In this document: positions 1 to 8,902 of the stretch, piece after piece
Numbering within the stretch: the stretch's first letter is position 1
Layout: the number at the start of each line of letters is the position of its first letter
Source of the DNA: Palsa-360 sp963710315
GTDB lineage: Bacteria > Acidobacteriota > Terriglobia > Acidiferrales > UBA7541
NCBI GenBank assembly: GCA_963710315.1
Contig: CAVPZW010000008.1
Location: 1,116,001 to 1,180,000 of the forward strand
DNA: 64,000 nt
Direction: 5' to 3'
Made by a program: the position numbers and the translations under genes
The notes under the pieces: model-generated
Database searches by the model: none
What the model was told of the DNA's origin: nothing
What the model saw: the letters and a program-made list of their open reading frames with translations, nothing else

Positions 1-42
1 TGAAAACGGGTATCGCGGGCGGGTACACAGCTTTCCGCTCTT

Positions 43-537
43 CTAGTCGTTTCGAGTGGGAAGATTCCTGGCCGTATAGTCGAAATTGACGGTGTCAATC
101 GCAACCCGGATGCGATCGTGCGCCCGGTCCAGGCGGCTCAAAACCTTTGCCTGCAATCCCGCGTTTCCGGGATTGTCCTTTTCCTTGCTGCAGTCCAGCA
201 TCGCTTTGTCCAACATGCGCATGCTCGTGGACAGGCGATCCGCCCATTGCATGTGCGCGTCAATTGCCGGAAGGTCGCGGGAACTGCCGCCTTTCACGTT
301 GGCCTCTTTATTGATCTCGTCGATCGCTCCATCAATGTTGGCAATCGCCAGGCTTACTTCGTCCTGAGGCCCATTCTGGTTCTGATCCCCGGTCCGTTGC
401 AGCAGCGCACGGGCCATTCTCAGATCATCCAGGACACGCACATAGCCCTGATGCTTTTGGCCGGCCAGCGCTGCACAGGGAAAAGACAAGACCAGCGCGA
501 TTGCTATATTTAGGCATAATTTCGAGCTTCGTAACAT
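43..537 (-). CDS. Secreted hypothetical protein
   Basis: This encodes 164 residues and I do not recognise the family. Residues 1-25 form a signal peptide: a positive start, a hydrophobic core (IAIALVLSFPCAALA) and an Ala-x-Ala-like cleavage site before GQKHQG. The rest is predicted alpha-helical and charged, with few aromatic residues, and looks like a small periplasmic helical-bundle protein. There is no catalytic motif. The gene points out of the left edge, away from the molybdopterin gene, so the 538-748 gap probably holds two divergent promoters, but I could not define either one. The reading frame is intact with a clear signal sequence, so I treat it as a real gene of unknown function. 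Confidence 0.6.
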   Translation of the reverse strand: MLRSSKLCLNIAIALVLSFPCAALAGQKHQGYVRVLDDLRMARALLQRTGDQNQNGPQDEVSLAIANIDGAIDEINKEANVKGGSSRDLPAIDAHMQWADRLSTSMRMLDKAMLDCSKEKDNPGNAGLQAKVLSRLDRAHDRIRVAIDTVNFDYTARNLPTRND

Positions 538-748
538 AAGGGGGAAGCCTCTTTACCCTCTCAGAATCCACTGAAAGATGGGCTTTGGCGATAGTACATC
601 GTGCTATCGTGTCCCAAGAGTTATGACCAAGTTGGGCTGCCAGAGGTGATTCAAAGTGAAACTGCATGGGCCCATCTTCCGCACCCTGTGAAGCGTTCCC
701 ACCTTGAGGGGAGTGGAACTTTCCTGTGCGCACAGATAGAATATTGGC

Positions 749-1444
749 ATGCGTGTACGTGTGCTGTTTTTCGGGCGGCTAAAAGACATTGTGGGCACTG
801 CCGAGGAGCAGGCAGAGCTTTCCGAAGGAGCGCGTGTCGAGGACCTGTTCGAGCGCTATGGCAGGAATTTTCCGGAGCTTGCAAAGTTTCGCGCTTCGGT
901 CGTGGCCTCTGTGAATCAAGAATTCGCGGAGTGGCGCAAGCCGCTTGCCTCGGGCGACGAAATTGCGTTTCTTCCTCCCGTCAGCGGCGGTGCAATGTCC
1001 GCCGGGGCCGCGGTTGAGGACGATCTGTACGGTTTGGTGCGAAAGCCCATCGAGACGCCGGAAATTGTGGCGCAACTGAAGGCCGCGCCCGATGGCGCGG
1101 TCGTCGTGTTTGAAGGAATCGTTCGCAATCATTCCGCCGGCCGCACCACGCTTTACCTGGAGTACGAAGCGTACGAGGCCATGGCTATCGGAAAGATGCG
1201 CGAAATCGGCGCGGAAATGCGCCAGAAATTTTCGATTCGGCGCTTCGCCATGATTCACCGGCTTGGCCGCCTGGAAATCGGCGAGACGGCGGTGTTGATC
1301 GCTGTGTGCTCGGCGCATCGCGCCGCCGCTTTCGACGCCTGCCGCTTCGGTATTGACACCCTGAAACGCAACGTGCCCATCTGGAAGAAGGAGTTTTTCC
1401 GCGACGGCGCCGTCTGGGCCGAGGGAGAAATTCCTTCCGCCTGA
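749..1444 (+). CDS. Molybdopterin synthase, MoaD-MoaE fusion
   Basis: This single 231-residue chain carries both subunits of molybdopterin synthase, which converts cyclic pyranopterin monophosphate to molybdopterin in the cytosol. Residues 1-81 are a ubiquitin-fold MoaD domain ending in the sulfur-carrier Gly-Gly (PPVSGG, G80-G81). Residues about 90-231 are MoaE, with FEGIVRNHS, IHRLG, and the active-site lysine pair in LKRNVPIWKKE (K206 and K213, spaced seven apart as in E. coli K119/K126). In separate MoaD the Gly-Gly is the C-terminus and becomes a thiocarboxylate; here it is internal and followed by AMSAG. Mycobacterial MoaX has the same arrangement and is cleaved after the Gly-Gly. No other moa gene is next to it. 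The fusion is directly visible; cleavage is inferred. Confidence 0.9.
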   Translation: MRVRVLFFGRLKDIVGTAEEQAELSEGARVEDLFERYGRNFPELAKFRASVVASVNQEFAEWRKPLASGDEIAFLPPVSGGAMSAGAAVEDDLYGLVRKPIETPEIVAQLKAAPDGAVVVFEGIVRNHSAGRTTLYLEYEAYEAMAIGKMREIGAEMRQKFSIRRFAMIHRLGRLEIGETAVLIAVCSAHRAAAFDACRFGIDTLKRNVPIWKKEFFRDGAVWAEGEIPSA

Positions 1445-1479
1445 GCAATCCTTTTCGCGGGAGCAGGAATCTTATCTCT

Positions 1480-2496
1480 GTGCCCAAGCCATCGCTTCCT
1501 TGCTCCCCCCATCGCAAAAGTGCGCCGAAATTGGCCGGATGCCGTGCGAAATCTTTCCGCAGGGCCATGGCTCTAGGGGGTTGCTGCGTGTTGTTGGCAA
1601 TGCTCGCAACGGCTGCGCTCAGGCCTCTCGCAGCGCACCCAGCAGACGAGCAGGACCAGCGCGGGCGCATTCGCTCCGAGGTCACCCTGGTCAGCGTGCT
1701 GGCCAGCGTGCTCGACAAGGATGGCCGTCCCGTACTCGGCCTCACGGCGGACCAGTTTGAGATCTATGAGGAAGGCGTCAAGCAACAGATCGCAAACCTC
1801 GACCCGGAAACGCAGCAGCCCCTCGACCTCGCTTTGATGATCGATTCGAGCCTAAGCGAAATCAAGGAACTGGAATTTGAGGCCGACGCGGCTTCGCGAT
1901 TCATCCAAAAACTGGTGCGTCCCGGCGATCGCCTGGCCGTGTACGAATTTGCCGACACCGTAACCCAGCTCGCGCCGTTTTCCTCGAATGTTCCGTCCTT
2001 GCAAGCGGCGGTGCATCACATCGTTCCGGGAGACGGCACGGCCTTGTATGACGCGATTTTTCTGGGTTCGCAGGGGCTGGCAAAAAATCCGCTGGGCAGG
2101 CGGCGGGCAATCGTGCTGGTCACCGACGCCGGCGAGACCACCAGCCGCGCCGACTTTGAAACGGCGCGCCGCGCAGCTCTGCGCGCCGATGCGCTCCTGT
2201 ATACCATCGTGGTGCGCGCCGTGAAAACGGAAGGCGGACGCAATACGGCCGGCGAGCACGCGCTGGAAACCATTGCGGATTCCACCGGCGGCGCCACTTA
2301 TTTTCCCGACACCATCGCTCAGCTTGGCGATATGTTTGACCGCATCGACCGCGAACTGCGCACGCAGTACCGCATCGCCTACTATCCCGATCCGCGCCCG
2401 CCCGCCGGCACATTTCGCAATCTCGAAGTTCGCGCCACCTGCCAATGCAAGGTGCGCAGCCGCAAGGCTTATTATTCGGGCGGGCGCATGGAGTGA
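1480..2496 (+). CDS. VWFA-related acidobacterial domain protein
   Basis: This 338-residue exported protein carries a von Willebrand factor A domain. A GTG start gives a basic N-terminus, then a hydrophobic segment (about residues 29-50) that acts as a signal or anchor. It is followed by the conserved lead-in of this family (VTLVSVLASVLDKDGRPV, then GLTADQFEIYEEG). The A domain begins with a metal-ion-dependent adhesion site (DSSLS, the D-x-S-x-S motif) and continues through GTALYDAI and VLVTDAGETTS to the YRIAYYPD region near the C-terminus. This combination is strongly expanded in Acidobacteriota, where such proteins are probably periplasmic or surface adhesion or scaffold proteins. The start is uncertain because the basic leader is long. 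The heptamer repeat array starts 14 bases after its stop. Confidence 0.85.
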   Translation: MPKPSLPCSPHRKSAPKLAGCRAKSFRRAMALGGCCVLLAMLATAALRPLAAHPADEQDQRGRIRSEVTLVSVLASVLDKDGRPVLGLTADQFEIYEEGVKQQIANLDPETQQPLDLALMIDSSLSEIKELEFEADAASRFIQKLVRPGDRLAVYEFADTVTQLAPFSSNVPSLQAAVHHIVPGDGTALYDAIFLGSQGLAKNPLGRRRAIVLVTDAGETTSRADFETARRAALRADALLYTIVVRAVKTEGGRNTAGEHALETIADSTGGATYFPDTIAQLGDMFDRIDRELRTQYRIAYYPDPRPPAGTFRNLEVRATCQCKVRSRKAYYSGGRME

Positions 2497-2510
2497 GGCG
2501 GGGAGGAGTC

Positions 2511-2622
2511 GTGATTCGTGACTCGTGATTTGTGGTTCGTGACCCGCGGATCATGAAGCAAGAATGACGAATCGTGGCTCATCATTCGCAACTTGATATT
2601 CACGGCTTGTGATTTGCGCGAA
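2511..2622 (+). repeat. Degenerate heptanucleotide (GTGATTC) array
   Basis: Read in steps of seven from 2511, the sequence gives GTGATTC, GTGACTC, GTGATTT, GTGGTTC, GTGACCC, GCGGATC and further decaying units, about sixteen in all. It begins 14 bases after the stop codon of the upstream gene and reads in the sense direction. Because the unit length is not a multiple of three, TGA occurs in every frame. Two related arrays lie near 11.4 and 11.6 kb. Confidence 0.75.
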
Positions 2623-2783
2623 TCAGGTTCCGCGTGCCAAGAGCCGCTGTGATTCGAAATCTCAAAATTCAAAATATCAAATTGTGAAGTTCAACTCTGA
2701 ATACCCAACTTTTCTCCTGGCAATCTGGCCTACTTAAGGCGCGTGAATTCTGGCATGATTTATTGTGAGGACTGGATAATCGA

Positions 2784-3587
2784 ATGAACTCATTTCTGGA
2801 CGTGGCCATCGAAACGGCGCGGGAAGCGGGAGCCATCCTGCTTGAGGAATTCGATCGCCCCGTCAACATCAGCTACAAGGGCGAAGTGGACATCGTAACG
2901 CAGGCCGATAAGCGCTCCGAGCAGGCCATCGTCACTCGGCTGCGAAACCATTTCCCGAAACACGCGATTGTGGCAGAGGAGGGAGGCGGGACGGAAAGCG
3001 CTTCCCCATTCCGCTGGCACGTCGATCCCCTCGATGGCACCACCAATTTTGCCCATGGCTATCCCTGCTTCGCGGTTTCCCTTGGGCTTGAGGAAGCGGG
3101 CGAGCCGCTGGTGGGCGTGGTTTTTCAGCCTGTAACCGGAGAGCTTTTCACGGCCGTAAAGGGAGAAGGTGCGTACCTCAACCAAAAGAAAATCGAAGTG
3201 TCCCGGATCGATACGCTGGCGACAAGTTTGCTCTGCACCGGCTTTCCCAGCGTGAAGCGCGCCCAGAACCCGAACATCCACTATTACTGGGATTTCACGC
3301 TGCGCTCCCACGGCGTACGCCGCGACGGTTCGGCCGCCATGGACCTTGCCGCAGTAGCCTGTGGCCGCTTCGAAGCTTTCTGGGAGTTCGGCCTGCGTAC
3401 GTGGGATGCCGCAGCCGGTATTTTGCTGGTGCGCGAGGCCGGAGGCACGGTGACTCGGTTCGATGGCCAGCCCTATCAGCTGGGAGACCGGGAACTTTTG
3501 GCGTCCAACGGCCGGGTACACTCGGAAATGAAGGAAGTCGCCACCGGCATTGCCGAAAGAGCGGCGTCCAAGACTCCGCTTCAGTAA
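2784..3587 (+). CDS. suhB: Inositol monophosphatase family protein
   Basis: This is a 267-residue cytosolic Mg2+-dependent sugar-phosphate phosphatase. Family hallmarks are all present: the EE metal ligands in IVAEEGG (about residues 63-69), the first signature VDPLDGTTNFAHG (about 89-101), and the C-terminal signature TWDAAAGILLVREAGG (about residues 206-221). The ATG is preceded by a GAGGA Shine-Dalgarno-like sequence. Length and motif spacing fit SuhB/IMPase. Bacterial relatives act on inositol-1-phosphate or related phosphates, and some assist rRNA antitermination; the substrate here cannot be told from sequence. It follows the 2.5-kb repeat region and sits ahead of the phosphoesterase on the same strand, 138 bases apart. 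Confidence 0.9.
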   Translation: MNSFLDVAIETAREAGAILLEEFDRPVNISYKGEVDIVTQADKRSEQAIVTRLRNHFPKHAIVAEEGGGTESASPFRWHVDPLDGTTNFAHGYPCFAVSLGLEEAGEPLVGVVFQPVTGELFTAVKGEGAYLNQKKIEVSRIDTLATSLLCTGFPSVKRAQNPNIHYYWDFTLRSHGVRRDGSAAMDLAAVACGRFEAFWEFGLRTWDAAAGILLVREAGGTVTRFDGQPYQLGDRELLASNGRVHSEMKEVATGIAERAASKTPLQ

Positions 3588-3725
3588 CTGGATCATTACC
3601 ATCCAGGGTTTTCTAAGGCTTCGGATGCGTCATTTCCGTTTTGCACACGAACCTGCAATACGTTGCATTGACGCATGTTTTGACGAGTGTTAGGCTCACA
3701 AAAGTGGCTCTGTATTTACTGAGGG

Positions 3726-4646
3726 ATGATGGGGAATAGCCTTATTTTTCCGGTTCCGGGAAATCCGGGCGCCGCTGAAAAACTGTCTCGCTGGCTCGGC
3801 CGATGGCGCCGGGGCGGCATCGAACATTATTCGGAGGTCCCCACACTCGAATCCTACACGGGTTGGGGTTCCGGCAATCGCTTCACCGTAAACGATGAGC
3901 GTATCTGGCTGGATGCGCTGCCGAGCGCGTTCCACGGCCTGCGCGTGGTGCAAATTTCAGATATTCACCATGGCCTCTTTCTCCCCAAGGAATGGCTTTC
4001 CGAGGCCGTGCGCCAGGCCAATCGGCTGAATCCCGATATCATTGCTCTTACCGGCGATTTCGTAACGTATTCCCGGCGGAACATCGAGCCGGCCGCCGAG
4101 CTGCTGGGGCGTCTGCGGGCGCGCTACGGCGTGTACGCCGTATTGGGCAATCACGATTTCCGCGTGGATGCCGATGCCGTCGCGTCTGCGCTAAGCCGGC
4201 AGCACATTGAAGTTCTGCGCAACCGGCACATTGCGTTTTCCCATGGTGGAGAGTCGGTATACCTGGCTGGGGTAGACGATTACGGGTACGGCGCGGATTT
4301 GCGGCGCGCCATGCGCGGCGTTCCGAGCGATGCCGCCAGCATCCTGCTCGCGCACAATCCCAGAGTTATTCACCTAGCCTCCAGGCACAACGTGAGCCTT
4401 GTTCTTTCCGGGCATACTCATGGCGGCCAGGTGAATGTGCCCCTGCTCGGCACGGTTTATGGGCGCTCCCCGGAGCGGCTGCGCTACAAGATCGGCTGGG
4501 ACCGCATGGGAGCCACGCAAATCTATGTAAGCCGCGGCATCGGTACGATCGTCCTGCCCTGGAGATTTCGCTGCCCCGCGGAAATCACGCATTTGGAGCT
4601 GCTGCAAGGCGCCTCTGACTCTTCCCAATCGGCGGCCGCGGATTGA
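3726..4646 (+). CDS. Calcineurin-like metallophosphoesterase (YkuE/YaeI type)
   Basis: This 306-residue enzyme has all five metal-site blocks of the calcineurin-like fold in order: QISDIHHG (D-x-H), LTGDF, LGNHDF, LLAHNPR and SGHTHGGQV. The block pattern with a late GHTHGGQ resembles YkuE/YaeI phosphodiesterases, some of which cleave UDP-2,3-diacylglucosamine or other lipid-linked substrates. No cleavable signal peptide is evident; a short hydrophobic N-terminus is followed by about 50 non-conserved residues. Two ATG codons lie in tandem at 3726 and 3729, and the GAGGG just before them is too close for a normal ribosome site, so the true start may differ slightly. The next gene starts 12 bases after its stop, suggesting co-transcription. 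Confidence 0.85.
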   Translation: MMGNSLIFPVPGNPGAAEKLSRWLGRWRRGGIEHYSEVPTLESYTGWGSGNRFTVNDERIWLDALPSAFHGLRVVQISDIHHGLFLPKEWLSEAVRQANRLNPDIIALTGDFVTYSRRNIEPAAELLGRLRARYGVYAVLGNHDFRVDADAVASALSRQHIEVLRNRHIAFSHGGESVYLAGVDDYGYGADLRRAMRGVPSDAASILLAHNPRVIHLASRHNVSLVLSGHTHGGQVNVPLLGTVYGRSPERLRYKIGWDRMGATQIYVSRGIGTIVLPWRFRCPAEITHLELLQGASDSSQSAAAD

Positions 4647-4658
4647 TCATCGAAGCTC

Positions 4659-5969
4659 ATGCGCGTCGTTGACCTGATTCGCCGCAAGCGCGACTCGGGC
4701 GAACTCACTCCCGAGGAAATTCACCAACTCATTGCCGCGTACACACGCGGCGACGTTCCCGATTACCAGATGTCCGCGTGGCTGATGGCCGTTGTGCTTC
4801 GCGGAATGAGCCGGCCCGAAATTGCCGCGCTCACCGAAGCCATGCTGCACTCGGGGCGCGTGTTGGACTTTTCCGACCTGGCAGGGCGCAAGGTGGATAA
4901 GCACTCCACGGGAGGCGTGGGCGACAAGACTTCGCTGATCATCGCTCCCCTCGTTGCGGCCGGCGGCCTGAAAGTGCCCATGATCAGCGGGCGCGGCCTG
5001 GGACACAGCGGCGGCACGCTGGACAAGCTGGAATCCATCCCCGGATTTAACGTCAACCTGTCGCTCGCCGAATTCCGCCGCGTGCTGGAAACCTGCGGCT
5101 GCGCCCTGATCGGGCAGACCGCCGAAATCGCTCCCGCCGACAAGAAAATCTACGCGCTGCGCGACGTGACCGGAACGGTGGAAAGCCCCGCGCTGATCTG
5201 CGCCTCCATCATGAGCAAGAAAATGGCCGAGGGCATCGACGCGCTGGTGCTGGACGTAAAGACCGGCTCGGGTGCGTTCATGAAGAATCTTGAGGATGCC
5301 GCGAATCTGGCGGAATTGCTGGTGGAAACCGGAACGCGCATGGGCAAGAAAGTTGTGGCGCTGCTGACCGACATGAATCAGCCGCTGGGGCGCACCGCCG
5401 GCAACGCCATGGAAGTTGCGGAGTGCATCGAAGTGCTGGCAGGCGGAGGCCCCGCGGATCTGCGCGAGCTTTCCTTGGACCTCGCGGCATGGATGTTCCT
5501 GCTCGGTGAGCGCGTCAAAACAATTGACGAAGGGAAGAAGCTTTCCTCGGACCTGATTGCCAATGGCCAGGCGCGCGAAAAATTTCGAGAAATTGTGGCC
5601 TTGCAGGGCGGCGATGCGGGCGTGGTGGACGATCCGCGCCGCCTGGCTCACGCTCGGCAGACGCTCGATATCGGCAGCTCCGCCGCCGGATATGTTGCTG
5701 CAATCCAATGCGAACAGCTGGGCGTCGCTGGTGTGGTCCTCGGTGGCGGCCGCGAAAAGAAGGAAGACAAGATCGATCCCGCCGTGGGCATGGAATTTCA
5801 CAAGCGCATCGGCGATGCCGTGGAGCGCGGCGAGCCGCTGTGCACGCTGCACTACAACTCCGACGCTCGCCTCGCCGAAGCGCGGCAACTTGTCCAGTCG
5901 GCTTACCTCATCGCGCCTGAGAAACCAATACTGCTTCCGCCGCTCATTTATCAAATCATTGGCGCGTAA
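4659..5969 (+). CDS. deoA: Thymidine/pyrimidine-nucleoside phosphorylase
   Basis: This 436-residue enzyme cleaves pyrimidine (deoxy)nucleosides with phosphate to the base and (deoxy)ribose-1-phosphate. The family signature SGRGLGHSGGTLDKLE (about residues 108-123) is complete. Phosphate-site residues are in KHSTGGVGDKTS, and the pyrimidine-contact region is in SIMSKKMAEG. Length fits the family. The chain has the Pyn-type C-terminal domain (about 345-436). DeoA and Pdp cannot be separated confidently here. It is the first gene of a nucleoside-salvage set (transporter, purine phosphorylase and cytidine deaminase, all on the same strand) that is interrupted by the opposite-strand restriction-modification pair immediately downstream. 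Confidence 0.9.
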   Translation: MRVVDLIRRKRDSGELTPEEIHQLIAAYTRGDVPDYQMSAWLMAVVLRGMSRPEIAALTEAMLHSGRVLDFSDLAGRKVDKHSTGGVGDKTSLIIAPLVAAGGLKVPMISGRGLGHSGGTLDKLESIPGFNVNLSLAEFRRVLETCGCALIGQTAEIAPADKKIYALRDVTGTVESPALICASIMSKKMAEGIDALVLDVKTGSGAFMKNLEDAANLAELLVETGTRMGKKVVALLTDMNQPLGRTAGNAMEVAECIEVLAGGGPADLRELSLDLAAWMFLLGERVKTIDEGKKLSSDLIANGQAREKFREIVALQGGDAGVVDDPRRLAHARQTLDIGSSAAGYVAAIQCEQLGVAGVVLGGGREKKEDKIDPAVGMEFHKRIGDAVERGEPLCTLHYNSDARLAEARQLVQSAYLIAPEKPILLPPLIYQIIGA

Positions 5970-6116
5970 TCCAGCGACTGTGTATTCAGCACTTCGCCTG
6001 CAAACTGTATTATTGCCCCAAAAGCAGCGAAAATTCTCGATTCAGGTGAAGGCGTGGCGTGAATCAGAACGGGTGCGCCGAGCAGTGAAAATGCACGAAC
6101 ACAAAGTTCGAATCGC

Positions 6117-6986
6117 TCATTCAGCCTGCGCCTCATGAGAAGAGGCAGCCAGTCTCAATTCCCACGGAAAGCCAATTTTGACGTCGTACTTGGTGGGTAT
6201 CGCCGCGGTCATTGGCTGCCAACCCTTACGAATATTGGAACTGTCAGGATCGGGATAGGCGTAGCGGAGGTCGTACAAGTCGTAAAGCCTTTGGAAGAAA
6301 TTCGAAAAGTGAACCGGACTTTCCTTCGGTGGATAATCCTTCCAAATCTCGGCCTTCTCCCCAGAACATCTGTACACTAGTAATCCGACCGATTCATACC
6401 GCATTCCAGGATCGGTTATTGCGTGCCGACCGGCAAGAGCGGTCAAGACTTCGTGATATCGGCGAATCGCAGGCAACGGATCGTTGTTTTCGTCAAATGA
6501 CGCATCATTGGAGCTCTTCACTTCAGACTCTTTTCTGAATCTGATCAAGTGAAGAAAACCAAAGACGAAGCCGGGATACATGAGGTGAACGTTGGTGCAC
6601 TCCCCCAGAGCTTCTTCCATCCTATTTGTTAAATTTCGGAAGGCATTGCCAGTGCTCTTCGCCGATATGCCAAGAGCAGGCCCAATCCCTGGAATGACGG
6701 TCGTAACGTCAACAGCTTTATATTTTATTCCTCCAAGCACTCTGTGTTCCGATCTCTTGAGCGTTTTATCTGAGAAACCCAACTCATGGGTGGAGTTATT
6801 TATCTTCACGCCCTTGAAGGGAGTGGCCGGGAAAATATGTTCGGGTGAAAAGCCGCCCTCCAGGACAAGCCTCGTCGCACAATATGCATGAAGAGGTTTT
6901 ATATGTTCACCCGACTGGGTTCCTATTGTTGTGCACAGACTTGGCAGGCTTGATTCAAGGGAAGGGATATTTGGTGGGGGCTTCAT
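6117..6986 (-). CDS. Putative type II restriction endonuclease
   Basis: This 289-residue protein is not recognisable by name. It is called an endonuclease mainly because it is translationally coupled to a gamma-class adenine methyltransferase. I chose the ATG at 6986: it overlaps the methyltransferase stop as ATGA and has a GGAGG eight bases upstream. A longer start at 7040 is possible but lacks this. A stretch with an Asp (D93, AVDVTTV) followed by GISAKS (S108-A-K110) and an acidic run (EEALGE, E124-E128) could be a variant D...(S/E)xK nuclease core with a displaced acidic residue. The region GFVFGFLHLIRF resembles the buried strand of such folds. The gene is AT-richer than its neighbours. 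The function is inferred from context. Confidence 0.6.
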   Translation of the reverse strand: MKPPPNIPSLESSLPSLCTTIGTQSGEHIKPLHAYCATRLVLEGGFSPEHIFPATPFKGVKINNSTHELGFSDKTLKRSEHRVLGGIKYKAVDVTTVIPGIGPALGISAKSTGNAFRNLTNRMEEALGECTNVHLMYPGFVFGFLHLIRFRKESEVKSSNDASFDENNDPLPAIRRYHEVLTALAGRHAITDPGMRYESVGLLVYRCSGEKAEIWKDYPPKESPVHFSNFFQRLYDLYDLRYAYPDPDSSNIRKGWQPMTAAIPTKYDVKIGFPWELRLAASSHEAQAE

Positions 6987-8587
6987 TTGCGAAGCCTCCA
7001 TTCGCGCAACTCTTCCGCTGCGGACTGAAGTAGTCGGCATTCTGTGGCGCTTAACGCAAATCTTTTCCGAAGAATTTGTTGGTCGATCAATTCAGTCGCT
7101 TTTTCCGAATCGCCTGACCGAAAAAGCTGATCAACACGTTTTACCAATTGAGCCGCATCGTTTTTCTTGGGCAGGGGTATCGTTACGCGTCCCGCTTCGG
7201 TTGGCTCAAGTTTGAGCATTCCACCACCCAGGGCATGCCCTTCCATCTCGCAGCTTAATCGGGTCAAAGAACTGTGCCAACCGGCAACGAACATTTTCGC
7301 GTTCGCCTTCGAAGCGAATCGAACAACGTGCAAGGTGTTGGGAGAAAACAAACCGGCCCGGTTTTCCACGAGTTTTGGGATTTGGCCAGTCATGTAGGAA
7401 AGTAGTGCGTCCCCACGCCTAACGTGTGGAACTGCGTACCATTGCTGTCGAACGCGGCACTTAAATCGATCATGAACCGCAAGGTGCCTGCCGTGCTTTA
7501 AGTAGGCAGCGATCCCTTGTGCGAAGGTATAGCCATCCCCTGAGGGTAGGTGCAGGAGGTATGCCTTTTCCCCCATATCTCGCAACTTCGTCCAATCTTC
7601 GTCGCGAAGAACGACGCCATCGCAAGCTGCAAGCGAAAGTATCACCGGCCTCAGATACTTTGCTGGTATTCGCCAATCCCTTCTTTCTCTATCCGTAATG
7701 TGGAAATAGTCGTTGAATCCCGTCACATAGCCGATTCCGATATCCGCTTTCTCTTGGAACCGAACAATTCCCTGCATTTCTGACAAGTGTTCATAGAGTT
7801 TTCGCGCCTTCAGTGAAATCCGATAGTGCGCAAGGCGGGTCTTGCCGGAAGTAATTGCATCAATATCTACAGGAAGTCCTCGATCCGCAGCGTTTTCAGC
7901 CTGAAGGATATTTTGACATGTGGAGACGGACAGCCACTTACAGGGACAGCCGTACCCCTCACATTGAAGAAGGTAGGTCTCTTCACTAAGTTCGGGAAAT
8001 AAACTTTCACGAAACATGATGACTGAAACTCGAGAAAACTTCTGCAACAGAAAAGCCAGAACGCCTCTCGCATATTGGGCATGGCCAAGCTCGGCTGGAA
8101 CAACCATCCCCATTCTTCCGCCAGTTTTAAGAAAACGAGTCGCGTGTACCAGAAACGGCGCCCAGGACGAAGAAAGTCGCGGCAGCTCCACGCCTGCATC
8201 GCGGGCGCAAGCGAGCGCGCGATCTCTCGCCGCGCCGCTAAAGGTTTGGTATCGAACATATGGTGGGTTTCCCACGATGGCCGAGAAAGCAGGTATCTCA
8301 CCGGGGCGAATTGTGAAGAAATCCCTGTGCAAGACTTTCAAATCGTCGGCGAGAACCCTAACCGGGCTGGTTGCATCCTGTACAAGGTCTATTCCCCATA
8401 CTTCGGGAGTATTGTTTCCCAAGGTTCTGAGTTGCCCAATAGCAGCGTAAAGGAAAACCCCTCCGCCGGAGCTTGGGTCCAGAACCGTGTCCGAGGCATT
8501 CCTCAGAGCCCATCGGACCAAATGCTGAGCGACGGGCTCATCTGTATAGAACGCGCCCAATGCTTTCTGCTGCGTTGCAGTCGCCAA
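6983..8587 (-). CDS. Type II N6-adenine DNA methyltransferase (gamma class)
   Basis: This 534-residue modification enzyme transfers methyl from S-adenosylmethionine to adenine in DNA. Motif order is that of the gamma class: motif X at residues 11-20 (GAFYTDEPVA), motif I (LDPSSGGGVF, about 36-45) binding SAM, and catalytic motif IV NPPY at 107-110. A long C-terminal target-recognition region follows, ending with HALGGGMLKLEPTEAG, typical of TaqI/PstI-type enzymes. The start is a TTG with GAGGGA about eight bases upstream. The putative endonuclease gene overlaps its stop by four bases. No controller (C) protein gene is visible. Codon and base use are AT-richer than in flanking genes, and both genes run against the surrounding salvage operon, suggesting horizontal arrival. 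Confidence 0.88.
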   Translation of the reverse strand: MATATQQKALGAFYTDEPVAQHLVRWALRNASDTVLDPSSGGGVFLYAAIGQLRTLGNNTPEVWGIDLVQDATSPVRVLADDLKVLHRDFFTIRPGEIPAFSAIVGNPPYVRYQTFSGAARDRALACARDAGVELPRLSSSWAPFLVHATRFLKTGGRMGMVVPAELGHAQYARGVLAFLLQKFSRVSVIMFRESLFPELSEETYLLQCEGYGCPCKWLSVSTCQNILQAENAADRGLPVDIDAITSGKTRLAHYRISLKARKLYEHLSEMQGIVRFQEKADIGIGYVTGFNDYFHITDRERRDWRIPAKYLRPVILSLAACDGVVLRDEDWTKLRDMGEKAYLLHLPSGDGYTFAQGIAAYLKHGRHLAVHDRFKCRVRQQWYAVPHVRRGDALLSYMTGQIPKLVENRAGLFSPNTLHVVRFASKANAKMFVAGWHSSLTRLSCEMEGHALGGGMLKLEPTEAGRVTIPLPKKNDAAQLVKRVDQLFRSGDSEKATELIDQQILRKRFALSATECRLLQSAAEELREWRLRK

Positions 8588-8902
8588 TCTCTTATTCCCT
8601 CACAAAACCAAGTGAATTCAGTTGCCACTCACCAGCGCCAGCCCTGAAGTATAAGAACGTAATACCAGCCACGCGTCAAGGGTAGAGTCTCACAACGATA
8701 TCTTATTTTGGCCGATTGGGTCGCGCGCCGTTATGTATGAGAACTCTCCATGAGAATCACCCGGCTGGGCGGCGTTGTCATATGTTTTCTCATAACAACG
8801 CGAATCCTGCAGATTACAATTTCCATATCCAGACTTGCTCGCCGGCGTGCTAATGTGGCGGGGATTTCCCGGGGCTGCATCCGGGATGCTAGGAGACGTC
8901 GA
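8588..8902. other. Intergenic region, edge of restriction-modification island
   Basis: No gene is supported in this 315-base gap. On the minus strand a TTGACG at 8674-8679 with AT-rich TATACT/TCTTAT-like hexamers 17-20 bases downstream could be the promoter of the methyltransferase gene, but the spacing is ambiguous. The right-hand half returns to GC-rich sequence and should contain the upstream region of the nucleoside transporter. I saw no direct repeats marking an insertion site. Confidence 0.4.
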
